64,000 nucleotides of DNA from Chamaea fasciata. Taxonomy: Eukaryota; Chordata; Aves; Passeriformes; Sylviidae. Positions 36,141 through 48,874 of the stretch are shown one piece after another. Location: NCBI GenBank assembly GCA_029207755.1, contig JARCOQ010000002.1, positions 15,019,156 through 15,083,155 on the forward strand, written 5' to 3'. Positions within the stretch are counted from its first letter, which is position 1. Each line of letters begins with the position of its first letter. The notes under the pieces were generated by a model. That model was not told the origin of the DNA. It saw only the letters and a program-made list of their open reading frames with translations, and did no database searches. The position numbers were made by a program, and so were the translations under genes.

Positions 36141-37248
36141 CAACTCTATTTCTACTATTGGAAAGCAAACATGGAAGGAATATGAGACAGAGATTTAAAA
36201 ATTCCAGCTGATCCTTTATAGTAAATTTAAGAACATGCCCAGTATGTTAGTGTAGTGCTTTAGAATATATGAGATCACATTTTAGAAGACATTCAGTGAA
36301 TACCGAATGCTGTGTCTGTTATCCTTTTGCATATTTTTAAGCACTAAAATCATCAGGAGCCTTCGGGGATAATAAGAACTAGCCTAAACAGCAGAATTAC
36401 AGGACTAAGAATGCAGATAAAGGAAAGAACATAGACTCTAAGATAGTGTGTTCCCTTGAAAAGTGCCAAAGGGGCCAAAGCACACAAGAGAGATAAAGGT
36501 GAAGGGACAAACAGAGGAAGACTTTGTTTCTTCATCCTTGAAAGACTATCAGAAACCACCACAACGAACTGAGCATGCCCAGCAGGGTGTGGAGTTAATT
36601 ACCATACAAAGTAAAGACAGGTGGAGTCAGAGAATGAATATGTATGAAGAAGACTGTGAAATGTCATGCATATGTAAGACCTCAGGGAATAATAAGGAAA
36701 GCAAGTTCTCTGGTGGTCATGCGTGTCTTTGAAGAAATTATTCCCCATGCATCTCGATGTCGACTCAATACATACCTCTCTAACAACTATTATTAGTTGT
36801 GGAGTTCTTTTCGCAGCATTTCAGAATACCAGTAGACTGAGACCTTGTCAGTACCCTCCAGCACCTAAAATGTCAGGACTTCAAGTATTTCCCATCCTTT
36901 TGTCTGGTTTCTGAGCATCCATCCAACCCACTTCCATGTGAATGCAAAGCTGGACTGCTCAGCAAGGAGGCTGTGAATCCCCAGGGCTTCCTGGGATGGC
37001 AGGAAATGCCATGATCTGTGAGTCGTGTCCCATCCTATTGGATCTTCCCTGTGTCTCCTACCCTAGAGATCCATTTACGGTCAGCTGCCACCATCCAGGA
37101 ACAACTGCCTGCTCAAGTCATGAGCAGGAACAATCTCTGCAGTGACCCAAAGAGATATTCCAGTAAAGCTGCTGCAGGATATCCTATGAAAATTCTGTTT
37201 CCTCCTGTGAAGCAGCTGGTGTAACTAAATCTGTTTGGGTCATTCTAG
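36141..37248. other. Unclassified sequence before the LRR pseudogene
   Basis: No repeat family or clear exon seen. Earlier exons of the decayed LRR gene could lie here unrecognised. Confidence 0.35.
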
Positions 37249-38637
37249 AATCCTCAAGGATAATGACCTGCAGCCAGTGAGGCACCATTCCCTGGAAAGC
37301 TGTTCCTGCTGAAGCACCTGTAAGCACAGTGGGCTGCTGCCTCCCCCTCCCTTTGGCCCCTGATGCTCAGCCCACCCAGCAAGCGGGCTTTATCCCTCCT
37401 GGGTTTCTGGATGCAGGCAGAGCAGAGCTGGGCTCTTGGTGCTGCAGTAGTTCCTGGAGGGAGAATTCCTGTTTTTTTCTGAGGACCAACATTTTGAAGG
37501 ATGAGAATCACCTAGAGCAAGGCAAGATCCAGGTATGCCCTAAAATAATTTTGGTGGGATCAGAGCTAGAACAAATATCCTGGAGATGAAATCCCCTACT
37601 GGGCAGGAGGGTCATCAGAGGTTCTGCACCACTGCAAACTCAGATCAGAGAGAAACACTGTGTGAAATCACAGACAGGGAACACAGATGTTGCCAGCATC
37701 AAAGCAAAGGAAAGTAAACACAGTAGTGCAAATGGAATTAACATTTGGTGTTCTAATTGTGACAGGGATTTATCTGGCAATAAGATCAAGCTGATTGAGG
37801 AATGTGCCTTTGAGCAACTGCCTTTTTTGCAACATCTGGGAGTGACAAACCTTTCTAGTGTATTTAGCAAAGTCTTTTTGCATCTATAACTCTTTATTTG
37901 TTAAAAATAACAGGACAATTTTCCAGAATAGTGACTGTTTCTCTTGCTAAAAGACAGCTGAGATGAAGAGAACAATGCAGGTGGCTGGATAAGCCATGCC
38001 AGAATAACAGATCCTAGCGAGGTTGTCCATAATCAGCCATCACAGACAACCCCTCTTGAAGGCTTTGCTGTATCCTGAAACAGAAATACATGAAGCACCC
38101 GTGCCCTTCATTTCCTTTCCTGGACAGGTCAAAAAGACGGAGGAAACAGCATTTGCCTCCCTACTCTACCTTGGACTTGCAAATTTCCTGTAAGTGGATA
38201 CTGCTTTGCCCCAACTTCCTGTAGGACTCATTTCTGTCTTCTTCTCTTTCTCCAGAAGCCTTTCTGGAAATCACCTCACACAGATCCACAGCAGTGCTTT
38301 CCAGACATGGCTTGGAATGCAGTTTCTACAAGACCTGTAAGTGTGACAGGGTCTAAAAGCGCATCAGAGCGAGACTCTGAAGGGACAGTGGGAAAGGGCA
38401 GGTTTGTTCTTTGTAAATACTGACTCCTACTGTGATTATCATTCACAGCACACCAGGAATCTGCATCTGGAAAGCCACTTTCTCCTGAGCTGCTTATCTT
38501 CTCCAGACCTTCCTTGAACCAGCACCAGGTTCCATCAGCAGCAGTGGGAGCCTGGGACAATAGATAAGAAAGAAGAGGAAAGAGGCAGGGTGACAAGGGT
38601 TGTGGGATATGACCAAGATTTATAGCCAGAAACTTCA

Positions 38638-38725
38638 CTTTGTACTTAAAAGTGAAGTACAAAGACAGCTTGTGTCTCCAGACACCAAGTTTCCTTTAGA
38701 CAAAAAGGAAACTTGGTGTCTGGAG
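38638..38725. repeat. Two adjacent inverted repeats (tandem hairpins)
   Basis: First: CTTTGTACTT (38,638-38,647) pairs with AAGTACAAAG (38,655-38,664) across a 7-base loop. Second: a perfect 22-bp arm, 38,676-38,697 against 38,704-38,725 (core CCAGACACCAAGTTTCC), across the 6-base loop 'agacaa'. They sit in an intron of the LRR pseudogene. No mobile element family was recognised. Confidence 0.9.
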
Positions 38726-40873
38726 AAAACCTGATATAATACATAGAGGGTTCTGTCAAGAAGCCCTTGATCTTGGTTTTCCGCACTTGTGGGTCTATGT
38801 ACATAGGCCCTCCCTACATGCCACTACCCACACAGCTCACATCTTTCCCATCATCCTCTGTGTCAGGGACTGATGACGTGTCTAAGGCTTGCCATATGTG
38901 GTCTGCTGCACACCGACAACATAATGCAGAAGACCTTATTGTTAGTTGGTAGGACTTTAACCTTCAGAAATGAAACTATGTATCAGTGACCTGATGGGAT
39001 TCAACCTGTGAAAGGGGAATAATACACAATAAAGCTGCTGCTGGCATGGAGGTGGTATTGAGGGCTATTGTGAACTCATCACATGTGCTGCATGAGATTA
39101 TGTTGGAACTGGCCATTCTGAGGAGGAGATACAAGGTGTGGTCCTGGGGTGGAGGAGCGAGGAAGGTAAGATGCACGCTGTCTTCATCCAGGAGACACCC
39201 TGAAAATGCACTGCATTCCTACCCCTCCCACTCAGAAGTCATGCTCCATCTCCTCCTCCTGCTCAGTGGCTTCTCTGGAATCCAGAGGTCAGTATGTATT
39301 AATTGCCACTGCAACTAATAAAATTAACTTGCTTTGCAATTCTGAGTGCATCCTGAGGTTTTTATGCCTGGGCAGCCTCCCAAACCCATAATACCGCCTC
39401 ACAGCAGCATATTGTTTTTTTCAGGATCTGAAGCCATAACCCCCTGAGTGTTACTGCTGACACAGCATTCTTCAAGCTGCCTTCTGTCAACTATCTTGGC
39501 CCAAACTGATATAGACCTTTGTATCTCTCCAGTGCCATGTTCTCAGTGGAACAGAGATCCAGGAGCAAAGCTCACACTTCTCCCGGCCTTATTTTGCTGG
39601 AGGCACCAGCAGAGCAAGGCAAAGGCCAAGCAATTCCAGTATGTCCTTAGCTACAAAGCACCCAATAAGCTGGGATACAAGCTTTAAAAAACCAGAGACT
39701 GACCAGGTCTGGAGCCTCAGAGTGGCTGGTGGGTTCTGGGAATGCCTCCACTCCTGCTTGAGCACTTGAGCAGTTTGGGGTTCCTACCCACCATGCATCC
39801 CCACCTCACTGCCCTGACACTGCTGAGGGCCCATGATGCTCTGTGTTGATCAGGATTCACAGCGTCCTGTGAGCCCCTGCTCACATTTGTGTGACTCCTA
39901 GGGGAGGAAGATGTCCCACCTTTTTGCAGAGATCTTTCCTGCTCCCAGCTATGCTATCTCACAGATACCCTCTTCTTTCTGCTCAACATCTTTCCTCCGT
40001 TCTCTGCTATAAACTACCAAGATCATGCTGAATTTGTCCTCTTGGGCAAGAAGCATCTCCCTTTGAGGACTGGAACTGCTCTCAGGGGAGAGCAGGAGGA
40101 GGGGTTTGAGCTGGGGAATCCTTTCAGTTTGCATTTGACTCCCAATGAAATTTGCAGGATCCCTTCCTGATTCAGACCCCATTGTTAAGAGCAGGTCAAA
40201 GCAGCAATGTGGTTGGCTTTTGAATAATTTGTTTGATTTGGAAGAAGTGGTTCCCTCTGCCACCATCACCACCATCACCAGGGACCTTATTCTTAGAGTA
40301 GAGTTCTGGCAATGTCAGTTGAGAATTTGATGGGGTCTTTCATATCCTTGCAGGGACCGGAGTGCAATGCAAATGTCTCCACGGATGCCTCTCATCCTTC
40401 TCCAGACAACAATCTGCTTGGAAACGCTGTATGTAAGGCTGAGTCCCAGCCACCAGCAGATTGGAACAGGTCCTGGGACAAGGCATCTACTAGGAAACAA
40501 ATCTGTCCGCCACTAAGCCAGAACAATCCCAGAAAGCTTGAGGGTTGCTGTTTCCATTTGGGAACCTCACAAACTCATCAGCTTAGAAGTAGAATCTCCC
40601 TCTTTTACGTAACATGCTTCAGGCTTCTCAAAAGCGGAGTTTTAAATCAAAGTGGGGTGCATCACTCTTTCAAATTGTGTTTTGAGACCAGTTCCATTTT
40701 CAAAGGTAAAATCACCATGTTGCTATCAATGGAGAAGCTAATCATCTAATTGAAAACCTCTCTGAAATTAGGAAAACATAATTTTCCTCTGGAACTGGGG
40801 CTGAGGGAAGTTTTAAAGATCTGTGGTGGACACTGAAGCACAAAGCAGGATGTTTATATTTCCCAACTTGGAC

Positions 40874-41591
40874 TGGGATATATGGATTGGGATGTGTCTT
40901 CGGTTTTGTAATGAACATGCTATTCTATTCCAACTGTTGAAACTGGGTGGAGCAGAATTGCTTATCTTTACCCAAATGGGTCAGTGTCGCTTATCAGATG
41001 GTGGAGTGTTACTTATGTCTCTTCATTGTTCCACTACTCCCATGGGGATATCTTCTGCTAATGGACGATTAAAAGCTCACCAATGACATGACACATTACA
41101 TTATACTATCGTAAGATGCTCCACACAGAGAAGATAAGACTTACCATCTTAACCTAGATAAAAAGCAGCCACAGTCCCACTAGGTATCCAGTTTTCCACT
41201 GGATCCCTAGAGGAAGACCGGACCCATCTCACCATTACTAGACCCTTTTTCTTCAACAAGACCATCTCTACTTCAACAGAACCACATCTGCCACTCCAGG
41301 AGGGCTTACTTTGGACTGCTTCCAACACCCTGACCAACAGGGTGTCAGGTTGTATTTCTGACTGTCAGAGTTTTCTAGAATTTCTTGTTTGTTTGCTTGC
41401 TTATTCTTCTGTACTACAACATTTTTATTTTTATATCCCTAGTAAAGAACTGCTATACCTATTCCCAAAATCTTTGCCTGACAGCCTTTTAATATCAAAT
41501 TTATAATAATTTGGAAGAGGGGGGAAGGGCTTACATTTCAAAGGAGACTCCAACCCTCCCTGGCAGATACCTGTCTATCTAAACCAAGACA
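40874..41591 (+). mobile_element. ERVL-like solo LTR inside the LRR pseudogene
   Basis: The 718-bp plus-oriented partner of 30,700-31,410, running from TGGGATAT to CCAAGACA. It ends about 40 bp before pseudogene exon e. The flanks GGAC and GGAT are only a weak target duplication. It contains no retroviral genes. Confidence 0.8.
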
Positions 41592-42476
41592 GGATGCTAC
41601 ATTTTTCTTCAACAACCTCTTGTCTTCAGCAAACTGACCAATGATGTGTCCTGCTGCCTCTGCAAGGAATGTGCAACCACTGAAACCCCTTGCAGGACCA
41701 TCCAGTTCCTCTGAAAACCTGTGCAATGCCAGCACTCCCCAGTGTGGTAGGTGTCCTGATCACGGTGATATGCACCTCAAATCTGGCCCGTTCCACCCAG
41801 ACTGAGATGCTGCAGCATGGCCCCCTTTTGTGGGGATTCCCAGGTAGCACTGGGCCACCTTGATGGCACCAGTCCACCCTGGCAGCTCCTGGCCAGTCCC
41901 AGGAACACCAAACTGGGGCAGTCTCTCTACGGGAACTTCATCTGTGTGAGGCCTTTCAAACAGCCCAAAGGCCAGTACAGGCAGCTCCAGTAAGACCTGG
42001 GAAGTCTCAGACTGTGCTCCACCTTAAAGATGAGTGCTTCCTGCTTGAGGTAAACCTCAGACCCTGTGTTTTTGCAGAAAGGTTCTTGAGACTCTGAGTC
42101 ACTGATCTGCTCTCTTGGTGTTTTACAGCTCACACAGGTTCTCTGGCACAGACATAGGGAAGAATACGAGAAACAGTATAGTCTGGAAAACTCAAACCCT
42201 GTGTTCAGTGTCAAATCTAAGGAGCCCTTGCTGGGAGACCATGGAACCATCATGTTTGCAGTTGCCCTGAAATGGACTAGCACCAACAGTGACCTCAGCA
42301 GCTAGAAAGATTCCAGAGCAAACTCTTATTCCTCTAAGCATTGGTCCAGACAGGAATGCAACACCATCAAGGATCTGATGACAATGCTACAGTATTCAGA
42401 ACATGGGCTGGATCGGAGACATAGATATAAGAAAACTCTTTTTCCCAGCAGAGTTGCTGGCAGCTGAGCTCAAGAA

Positions 42477-44066
42477 CATGTTGCATGATATTCAAAGCAT
42501 CATGACTGGGTTGGAAGAACCTTTTGGTTTCCCTTCTGTTGCGGAGTCTGACAAGAAAAGGCTGATGTTATAAGGCTCTCTCCCTCCCCAGGTATGCTAT
42601 CCAGATGCTGCAGATGTTTTCCAGCCACAAAGCATGAGAACATCACGGAACTTTCCAAGGTTCTCACCCAAAATGTTCAAGGGTATTTCCTTTGCTTAAA
42701 ATGAACATCATTTCCATTACTTGTGATAATGGTCGAGCGATAAATGATGGAAAGAGCCGGGGAGGAGACATTCAAAAGCTTGAAGTGGAGGAGAAGTAAA
42801 TATAATGGCAGTAATATCCGTGCTTGTTCTCCAGCTCTTGTTCTGATATGGGGAGTGCTGTGGCTTTCCTTGGATAAATTGGTGATTGAGAGATGAGAAC
42901 TCATCCTGAGTTCTGATCAGAAACCAAATATTTTGAGCATACAAGATGTTTATATAGGGTTTTTCTTGCATGGCACTTATATAAGGTTCTATTTTTGGTA
43001 ATAATTTCTCATTGGTTATACATTCTTTATGACATCAGTTACTTGGTAATCATTGCAAAGTTTCACAATATGTTTCTTGGTCACTTCTACCCCAGGGAGC
43101 CTTTATCTGTGTCTGTCTCTCCCATGGTTTTCGCTTGATCAGGCCTAAGATACCACAATCCTTTATCAGTTCCATTATACTCTCTGTTTCAATCCCCATA
43201 TGGATGCTATTTCCTTGACTGTCATTTCCTTTCTGTTACTTCACAGAAACTCAGGGAAGCAGCAACAGTGAGGGTATGTCACCACCAAAACACAAGATGC
43301 CTCAGCCCAGTCACTCCACTGGACCAAAAGGAAGATGCTGTGAACAGCCATGTCCTGGGGACACATCCTTAATTATTTCAGCCTTTTCATCATCCTTTGG
43401 GAAAATGTATCGCCCTGCACCCAGTTGACCTGTTAGGGTTAGGGTTTTCCTGTGCAGCTTGGTGACAACAACCCCCATTTCCCTCAGAGCCCTCATAGGC
43501 CTCACAGTCCCCATAGATCCAGGTTTTCTTTCCTGGGGATTTCTCCTTGCTTTTGGAGGCTCTCATTCCAAGCTGTTATTTTGTTCTTGCACAATTAAGT
43601 TATTTGAAGGATCAGATGTCTGAGACTGTTCTATGGGAAACCAGGGGTTGAGCCAGTAAGGAAGCCCAATCTGACTGTGTAAGTGTGGAATGTGGAGCTG
43701 CCAAAGGGCCTCAGTCCCAGCTCAGGCGGTGTGAGTGTGAGTGCTGGAGTAGGTCCTGGATGGTCCAACATGGAAATTTCCTCAACAATTTGCTGACTCA
43801 TATGGGACCCTAGGCCTCTACCTTCAGTCTCTTCTCCAAACACCTGACTCCCAGCACCACATGAGTTCACCTTAGAACTCTGGAGCATGAAAGAGCCAAA
43901 GGATTCATGTTAAAATTCCCTGAGCAGATTCCATCTGAATTATAAGGGTCTGCTACTATAGTTCTCTAGTGATTTTGGTCTCTCTATTGGTGCAGTGGGT
44001 GAAATAGCTAGAGTGGGCTGAGTATGGGTGTGCAGCCTGGTCAATGTAAAGTGCACAGAAGGGGGG
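42477..44066. other. Unclassified sequence
   Basis: No repeat or gene recognised. Two TTAGGG units at 43,433-43,444 are too few to be an interstitial telomere. Confidence 0.35.
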
Positions 44067-44222
44067 ATCTGGAGTCCCTCCCAAGGCTTGCAGGGCCTGG
44101 GATCCCCCAATAAGGCAGGCAGGGCTTTGGGGTCTCTTGCAAATTGTGCAGGGGACTGGGGTCCCCCATAAGGATTGCAAGAGAACCTTCTTGGTTTGGA
44201 GTCTTTCGTAAGGCATGCAGGG
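44067..44222 (+). repeat. Degenerate tandem repeat of about 29 bp, five units
   Basis: Units open with 'ctggagtccc', 'ctgggatccc', 'tttggggtct', 'ctggggtccc' and 'tttggagtct', and most close in 'aaggcttgcaggg'-like sequence. Spacing is 28-39 bp. Minus-strand open frames across it are repeat artefacts. Confidence 0.75.
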
Positions 44223-45584
44223 AGCACATCCACGGCAGGTCTGTACGGTGAACAGCAGTGACCTTTGCTGTTGGGAGCATTGCGAAGTGATTTGTGGACT
44301 TAACTGAGAGAAAAGATTGAAGGGAATTGTTTAAGTATTTGAAAAGATTAAGTGGGAAAATATTTAAAATCCTGTGATGTACTGTGCATGACAGTGTTTT
44401 AAGGTATGGTGATTAAAGAATCATAGCCTTGAAAGTGAGGCACTTTTGAATTTCTTTTGCAACCACCAAATATGCAATTGATGCACAGATGGACCATGTC
44501 TGGAGACAATGAATGTCCACTGAAGGAACTGTTTACTCTGGGCTGCTACTATGTGCACTTGTTGATGTTTTTACTTTTAAAAATAATGTTATTTACATTA
44601 ACTTCCATTTTCTTTCAGGAAGTGAAGGGAGGGAAAGCCAACTCTGCTAAAGAAATATTTAGTCACTCATTGTGGCTAGATGGTTTCACAATCAAGCCCC
44701 TGGAGAGACAGAGGCAATAGGTAACCAAATTAAAAGCTTATGGATAGCTCCAGGAATTTATGTTGCCACAAAAAGAATCACAAAATGTTTCCCAACTTGC
44801 CAGAAGTTCTCAAGTGTCAGACTGAGCTCAGAGTTAGGATGGCAACCATGGACCTACCTCCCTTTTCAGAGGTTGCAAACAGACTCTGGGACATGCCACC
44901 CATGGTGGCTGCAAGCATCTTCTGGTGATAGTAGATAGCTGTCAGGCTGGGGAGAAGTCTTTCCAGCAAGAAGGGCTGACACAGGAGGAATAGTAAAAGC
45001 CCTGCTAGAGGAAATTGCACCTAGATATGGGTTTTCATAGTCAATTGAATCAGCCAGATGTGTCATTTGACAGCAAATATAGTTGATTAGCTGCGTAAGT
45101 CTTTGAGGATAGAGAGATTCTTTAGGAGGCACCCAGCGGGATGGAGATGAATGCAGTATTTTAACAAGCAGTGAATGATCAAGCAGTTGATCAGTAACTG
45201 ACTTTTGAGATTCCTATGTGATTTTATATTGATAATCATTTCCACTCTTGTAAGGTGATCTTGTTAGCCTTAATTGTTTTATATTTGGTACTTGAAATAA
45301 AGTTGTATGGAAGGACAGTGGTTAAATGTACTGAAATTTTTCTTTTTCCCTTTCAGAATATTAGCAGCAGTGCTCAATTAAAACAAAGTGAGGGCTCTTG
45401 AGGAACACATGCAGTGCAGGTAGTTCGGTGTGCAGCTGCAGTGTGAGCTGCAGGTCAAACTCTGGGACAGGAACCTGGGGAAACATAAGGCACAGGGTGA
45501 CCAGACACTCAAGAGACACAGCAGGAGCCCATGACCCCAGACTTTCACACTTAGATGTGAATGTTAAAAAGCTCAGGGTTTCCT
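44223..45584. other. Unclassified sequence
   Basis: No exon or repeat family recognised; AT-rich overall. Confidence 0.35.
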
Positions 45585-45965
45585 TTGTTCAGGCCCTTGT
45601 CCACAGTCACTCTCCAGCTCTTTTGGGGCCCCTGCATGCACTGGAAGAGACTCTAAGATCTCCCTGGAGCCTTCTCTTCTCCAGGCTGAACACCCCAGCT
45701 CCCTCATCCTGACCATAGCAGAGGTGCTCCAGCCCTCAGAGCATCTCTATGGCCTTCTCTAGGTTCACTCTTGCAGCTCCACATCCTTCTGATGCTGGAC
45801 CCCAGAGCTGGAGGCAGCCCTACATGTGGGGTCTCACCACAGATGGACAGAATCCTGCCCATGCTGTGGGATCAGCCCAGTACCAGGAGTTTCAGGGTGC
45901 CAGCGCACACGGTTGGGGTATGTGCAGTTTTTATACACTAGTACCCCCAGGTTCTTCTCCATTTC
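45585..45965 (-). mobile_element. CR1 LINE internal-to-3' fragment
   Basis: Minus-strand CR1 region: 'cttctcttctccaggctgaa', 'caccccagctccctcatcct', 'gagctggaggcagccctaca' and 'tgtggggtctcaccacagat'. It lacks the extreme 3' end. Confidence 0.88.
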
Positions 45966-48870
45966 CACTTTATTTTTTGCCAGCCTTCCCTCATCTCTGT
46001 TTCTAATCCAGACCTTTGCAGAAAAGAAATCTTTGCTATAAAATTGCCTTTCTCCATAGAGAAAGAAGAGGGACAAAAACCCTCCAAGGGAACATTTTTT
46101 GTGATTTAGAGTGTTATAAGAACCATTTCATATTTCCAAATAGATACATAGTTTGTGGCATGAGTAGGGCCACTGCCTGTTTAAAATATTGCCTGAGGCA
46201 AAGGTTAATTTCCAAGTGCAGTTTGCAGAGCTCCTTGAACACACTGGAGATGGCACCAGCTGGTACCCCCTCATTCTGTGTTTGCTTGTCATGATTAAAA
46301 TGTGGCAGGATAATTTCTCCAAAGAGATCAACCTGCATTCAGTCATGTGGTGTTTCTGAAGCACCTGCATCCCCATGTGCTGCCCAGATCCCCCTACTGA
46401 AAACAGCTCAGGAGCCAAAGATCTCTTCCAAAAAGGAACTTCTGCACAGACGCACTCTTAGCTTGCTCCACACAAGCAGTAAAATGAAATCCAAACCACA
46501 TCTAACCAGATTATTGAAGAACTCAGAGTTAAGGATTGCAACTCGCATATTTTTAAGCCCATTAGTAAAGTAAAACAACATTCACCCTTCCGAATTCAAA
46601 TAATTTGCCTTTTTTCCTCTCTGGCTTAGTAATGAACTGTTCAAGACGTGTTTTTTCTCTGCACAGAGAAATAACAGAGATAAGACAAACCAAGAGAGAA
46701 AATTCGGTCTAAGAAAATGTGGATTATATCTATAAGCTTTTCAGAAAGGGCCAATGAGATTCCCAAATATTTTGGTTTGTAGCACAGAGAGGGATGCCTG
46801 CTATCAAAACCTTCTCTGGTGTCCACAATTAGAAACACTAAAATGCAAGGGCAAAAAGGAAATCCTATATCTTGTATGATGTATAGTGGCAAAAAAGAAG
46901 AGAAAATGGAGAAAGAGAAGCTGGATGCTGCAAAAAAACACCCATGATGACAGGGGAGAAGATAGCAAAGAAGTGCTGCAAGAGAAATGGAGGAATTCTA
47001 GGAAGGGGTTGTAGCTGTCACTAAGAATTAGTCAAACTCTCAGAAAGCCATATTGGATGCTGTATTTCACCTGCATGAAAGTGACAAGATATTTCTATGC
47101 CATCAGCAAAAGGAATGTTGACCAATGAGACAAGAGACCAACAGGTTTCCATTACCAGACACTATCTGGGTGACTTGAACTTTTTAATTGCTTGTGGAAC
47201 ACTGGAATAGAGATCCACAGAGGCTCCTACTAGGCTTGATGATCTTCAACATTTTCCTCAATGATCTGAAAATAAATATAAAATTATTGCTGATACAAGG
47301 TGCAGAAAACACCAAGACCACAAAAACTGTAGGGAGTCACATGGGTCATCTGGGGTTGTACAGCAAAAATACATGTTAATAAAACCAAAAAGATCTTGGA
47401 ATCTGGGAAAAGGCAGGAGGTTGTGGCCTGGTTTCTTGGGAAGGAGAGCTCTGAATAGGCTTTGGGAGTCACCAAAGAAGGCAGTAAGTCTCATCTTCTG
47501 GGGAAAAGGGACTAGTGAAATCCTTCAAAAGAAAAAACCATTGCCATCAAGAGAAGCTCCTAAAGATTCAGTGGGGCTGTTTATTATCAGATAAAATAAA
47601 GCAATGCATATTTAAGTGTCAAGGGAGAAGAGCTTTGTGAAGTAAAGGGTGACATACCTGTCTCCTGGGATATTAGATCAAGATGAGATGCCCTCCTAGA
47701 TGAGAAGGAATAACCCTGAGTGCTGTTCAGAGCATAATTGGGGAGGGTGAAAAAGCCTTGGCCACAGGGCCTGTCTGGAGAGAAAGCATCTGACTATGCA
47801 TTGCCATGAGGAGGGGATTGTAGGATCTTCCTATTTCTGCAAACCCACTAACCTGTTTTTATTTCTGCATGACTAGAAAGCTGAACCACAAGCACAGTTG
47901 CACACATATCACATTTCCTCCTTACGTAACTGTTCTGAAAACTAACACCTGTCACACAAAGCAAAACCAGACACACCTCATACTACATATTGCGCAGGAT
48001 AGACTTCTGCTGCTACTAGCCCAGAAAGATGAGGTGAGGAATTAAACTGATATCAATTCAGCTTTGATGGGGAAACCAAGATGCAGTTTTTTTCACTCTG
48101 TGCTAAATGGTTGATCTGAGACAACACTGTCCCAGGCAATCCCATCAGCTCAATGGTGATATCTGTTTTCATGGAATTATGGACTGTGATGATCCTTATT
48201 GAGCAAAAGGCCTTGCAGGATTGGGGTGTTCTGGATGACTGGATGTATAAGAAATGCTCCATGACTTTTTGAAAGGGGAATCCCCTCTTGGAAGAAATTT
48301 CTTTTGCAATTGTGGCCATTACACTTAAATCTAGAGGCTGTCACCAATCAATGGAGTGTTACTGCCTCAAAATCCCATCAAGGATGGTGGAAATCATTGA
48401 ATTGCTGTACTGGCTAAAACTGGTCATTTCTCCAGTGTCCTAGCACTAATGAGGCCAACTCTAGAGGGATCAGAGGAGAAGCAGCAAAAACAATGAAAGA
48501 ATAACAGTGACAAGATATAACAGTAACTCAAAGAAGATCTGAAGTTTACTGCACTCTGCTGAACCTTTCCTCATTTTGTAGTCTCATAAGATCAAACTCA
48601 GTCTGTTCTTAAGAAAGAATATATGTCCATTTTCCTGCACTTCCAGCCAGGTTGTCCTACAGCAAAAATCTGTAGAGGGCACAATCTGTATAAAGCCAGG
48701 ACATCAGGGTTCAAATTCAGTAATGGAGACACCAACTTAACCATGGGCCAAGCCAGTAACAAGTGTCAGCATTCAGAAATGATTGAATCTACAAGGCTGG
48801 ACATTGATTGACAGCACAGAGGTGGTTGTAAGGATTTTTTTCTCCAATGACTTTGCTCACATTTCATGTA
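45966..48870. other. Mostly unclassified sequence
   Basis: Only a faint CR1 remnant (47,195-47,325) could be made out. No exon recognised. Confidence 0.35.
47195..47325 (+). mobile_element. Possible CR1 reverse transcriptase remnant
   Basis: 'gatcttcaacattttcctca' followed by 'atgatctgaaa' resembles the CR1 segment encoding the IFNIFINDL-type reverse transcriptase motif, here heavily mutated. Confidence 0.4.
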
Positions 48871-48874
48871 CATC

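Larger units (their letters stand above)
37249..42476 (+). pseudogene. LRRC37-like leucine-rich-repeat pseudogene
   Basis: Six exon remnants in order match the C-terminal LRR part of the LRRC37 family, remembered from the human proteins. (a) 37,249-37,319 reads ILKDNDLQPVRHHSLES, then a 1-bp deletion (71 bp; the family exon is 72). (b) 37,766-37,837, 72 bp, reads DLSGNKIKLIEECAF; its donor is GG. (c) 38,256-38,336, 81 bp, reads SLSGNHLTQIHSSAF then TWLGMQFLQDL, with a good donor. (d) 39,425-39,496 reads NPLSVTADTAFFKLP, with TGA at 39,429. (e) About 41,630-41,714 reads KLTNDVSCCLCKE and TETPCRTIQF, ending in TGA where the family has Cys. (f) 42,129-42,476 is a long frame with TAG at 42,303; its similarity is weak. 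The frameshift, stops and lost donor make a working product unlikely. Another LRR family is possible, but the WLGMQFL, NPL-FKLP and CCLC series favours LRRC37. Confidence 0.72.

Noticed and set aside
43432..43446. Interstitial telomere (TTAGGG)
   Set aside because: Only two adjacent TTAGGG units are present, too few to separate from chance.
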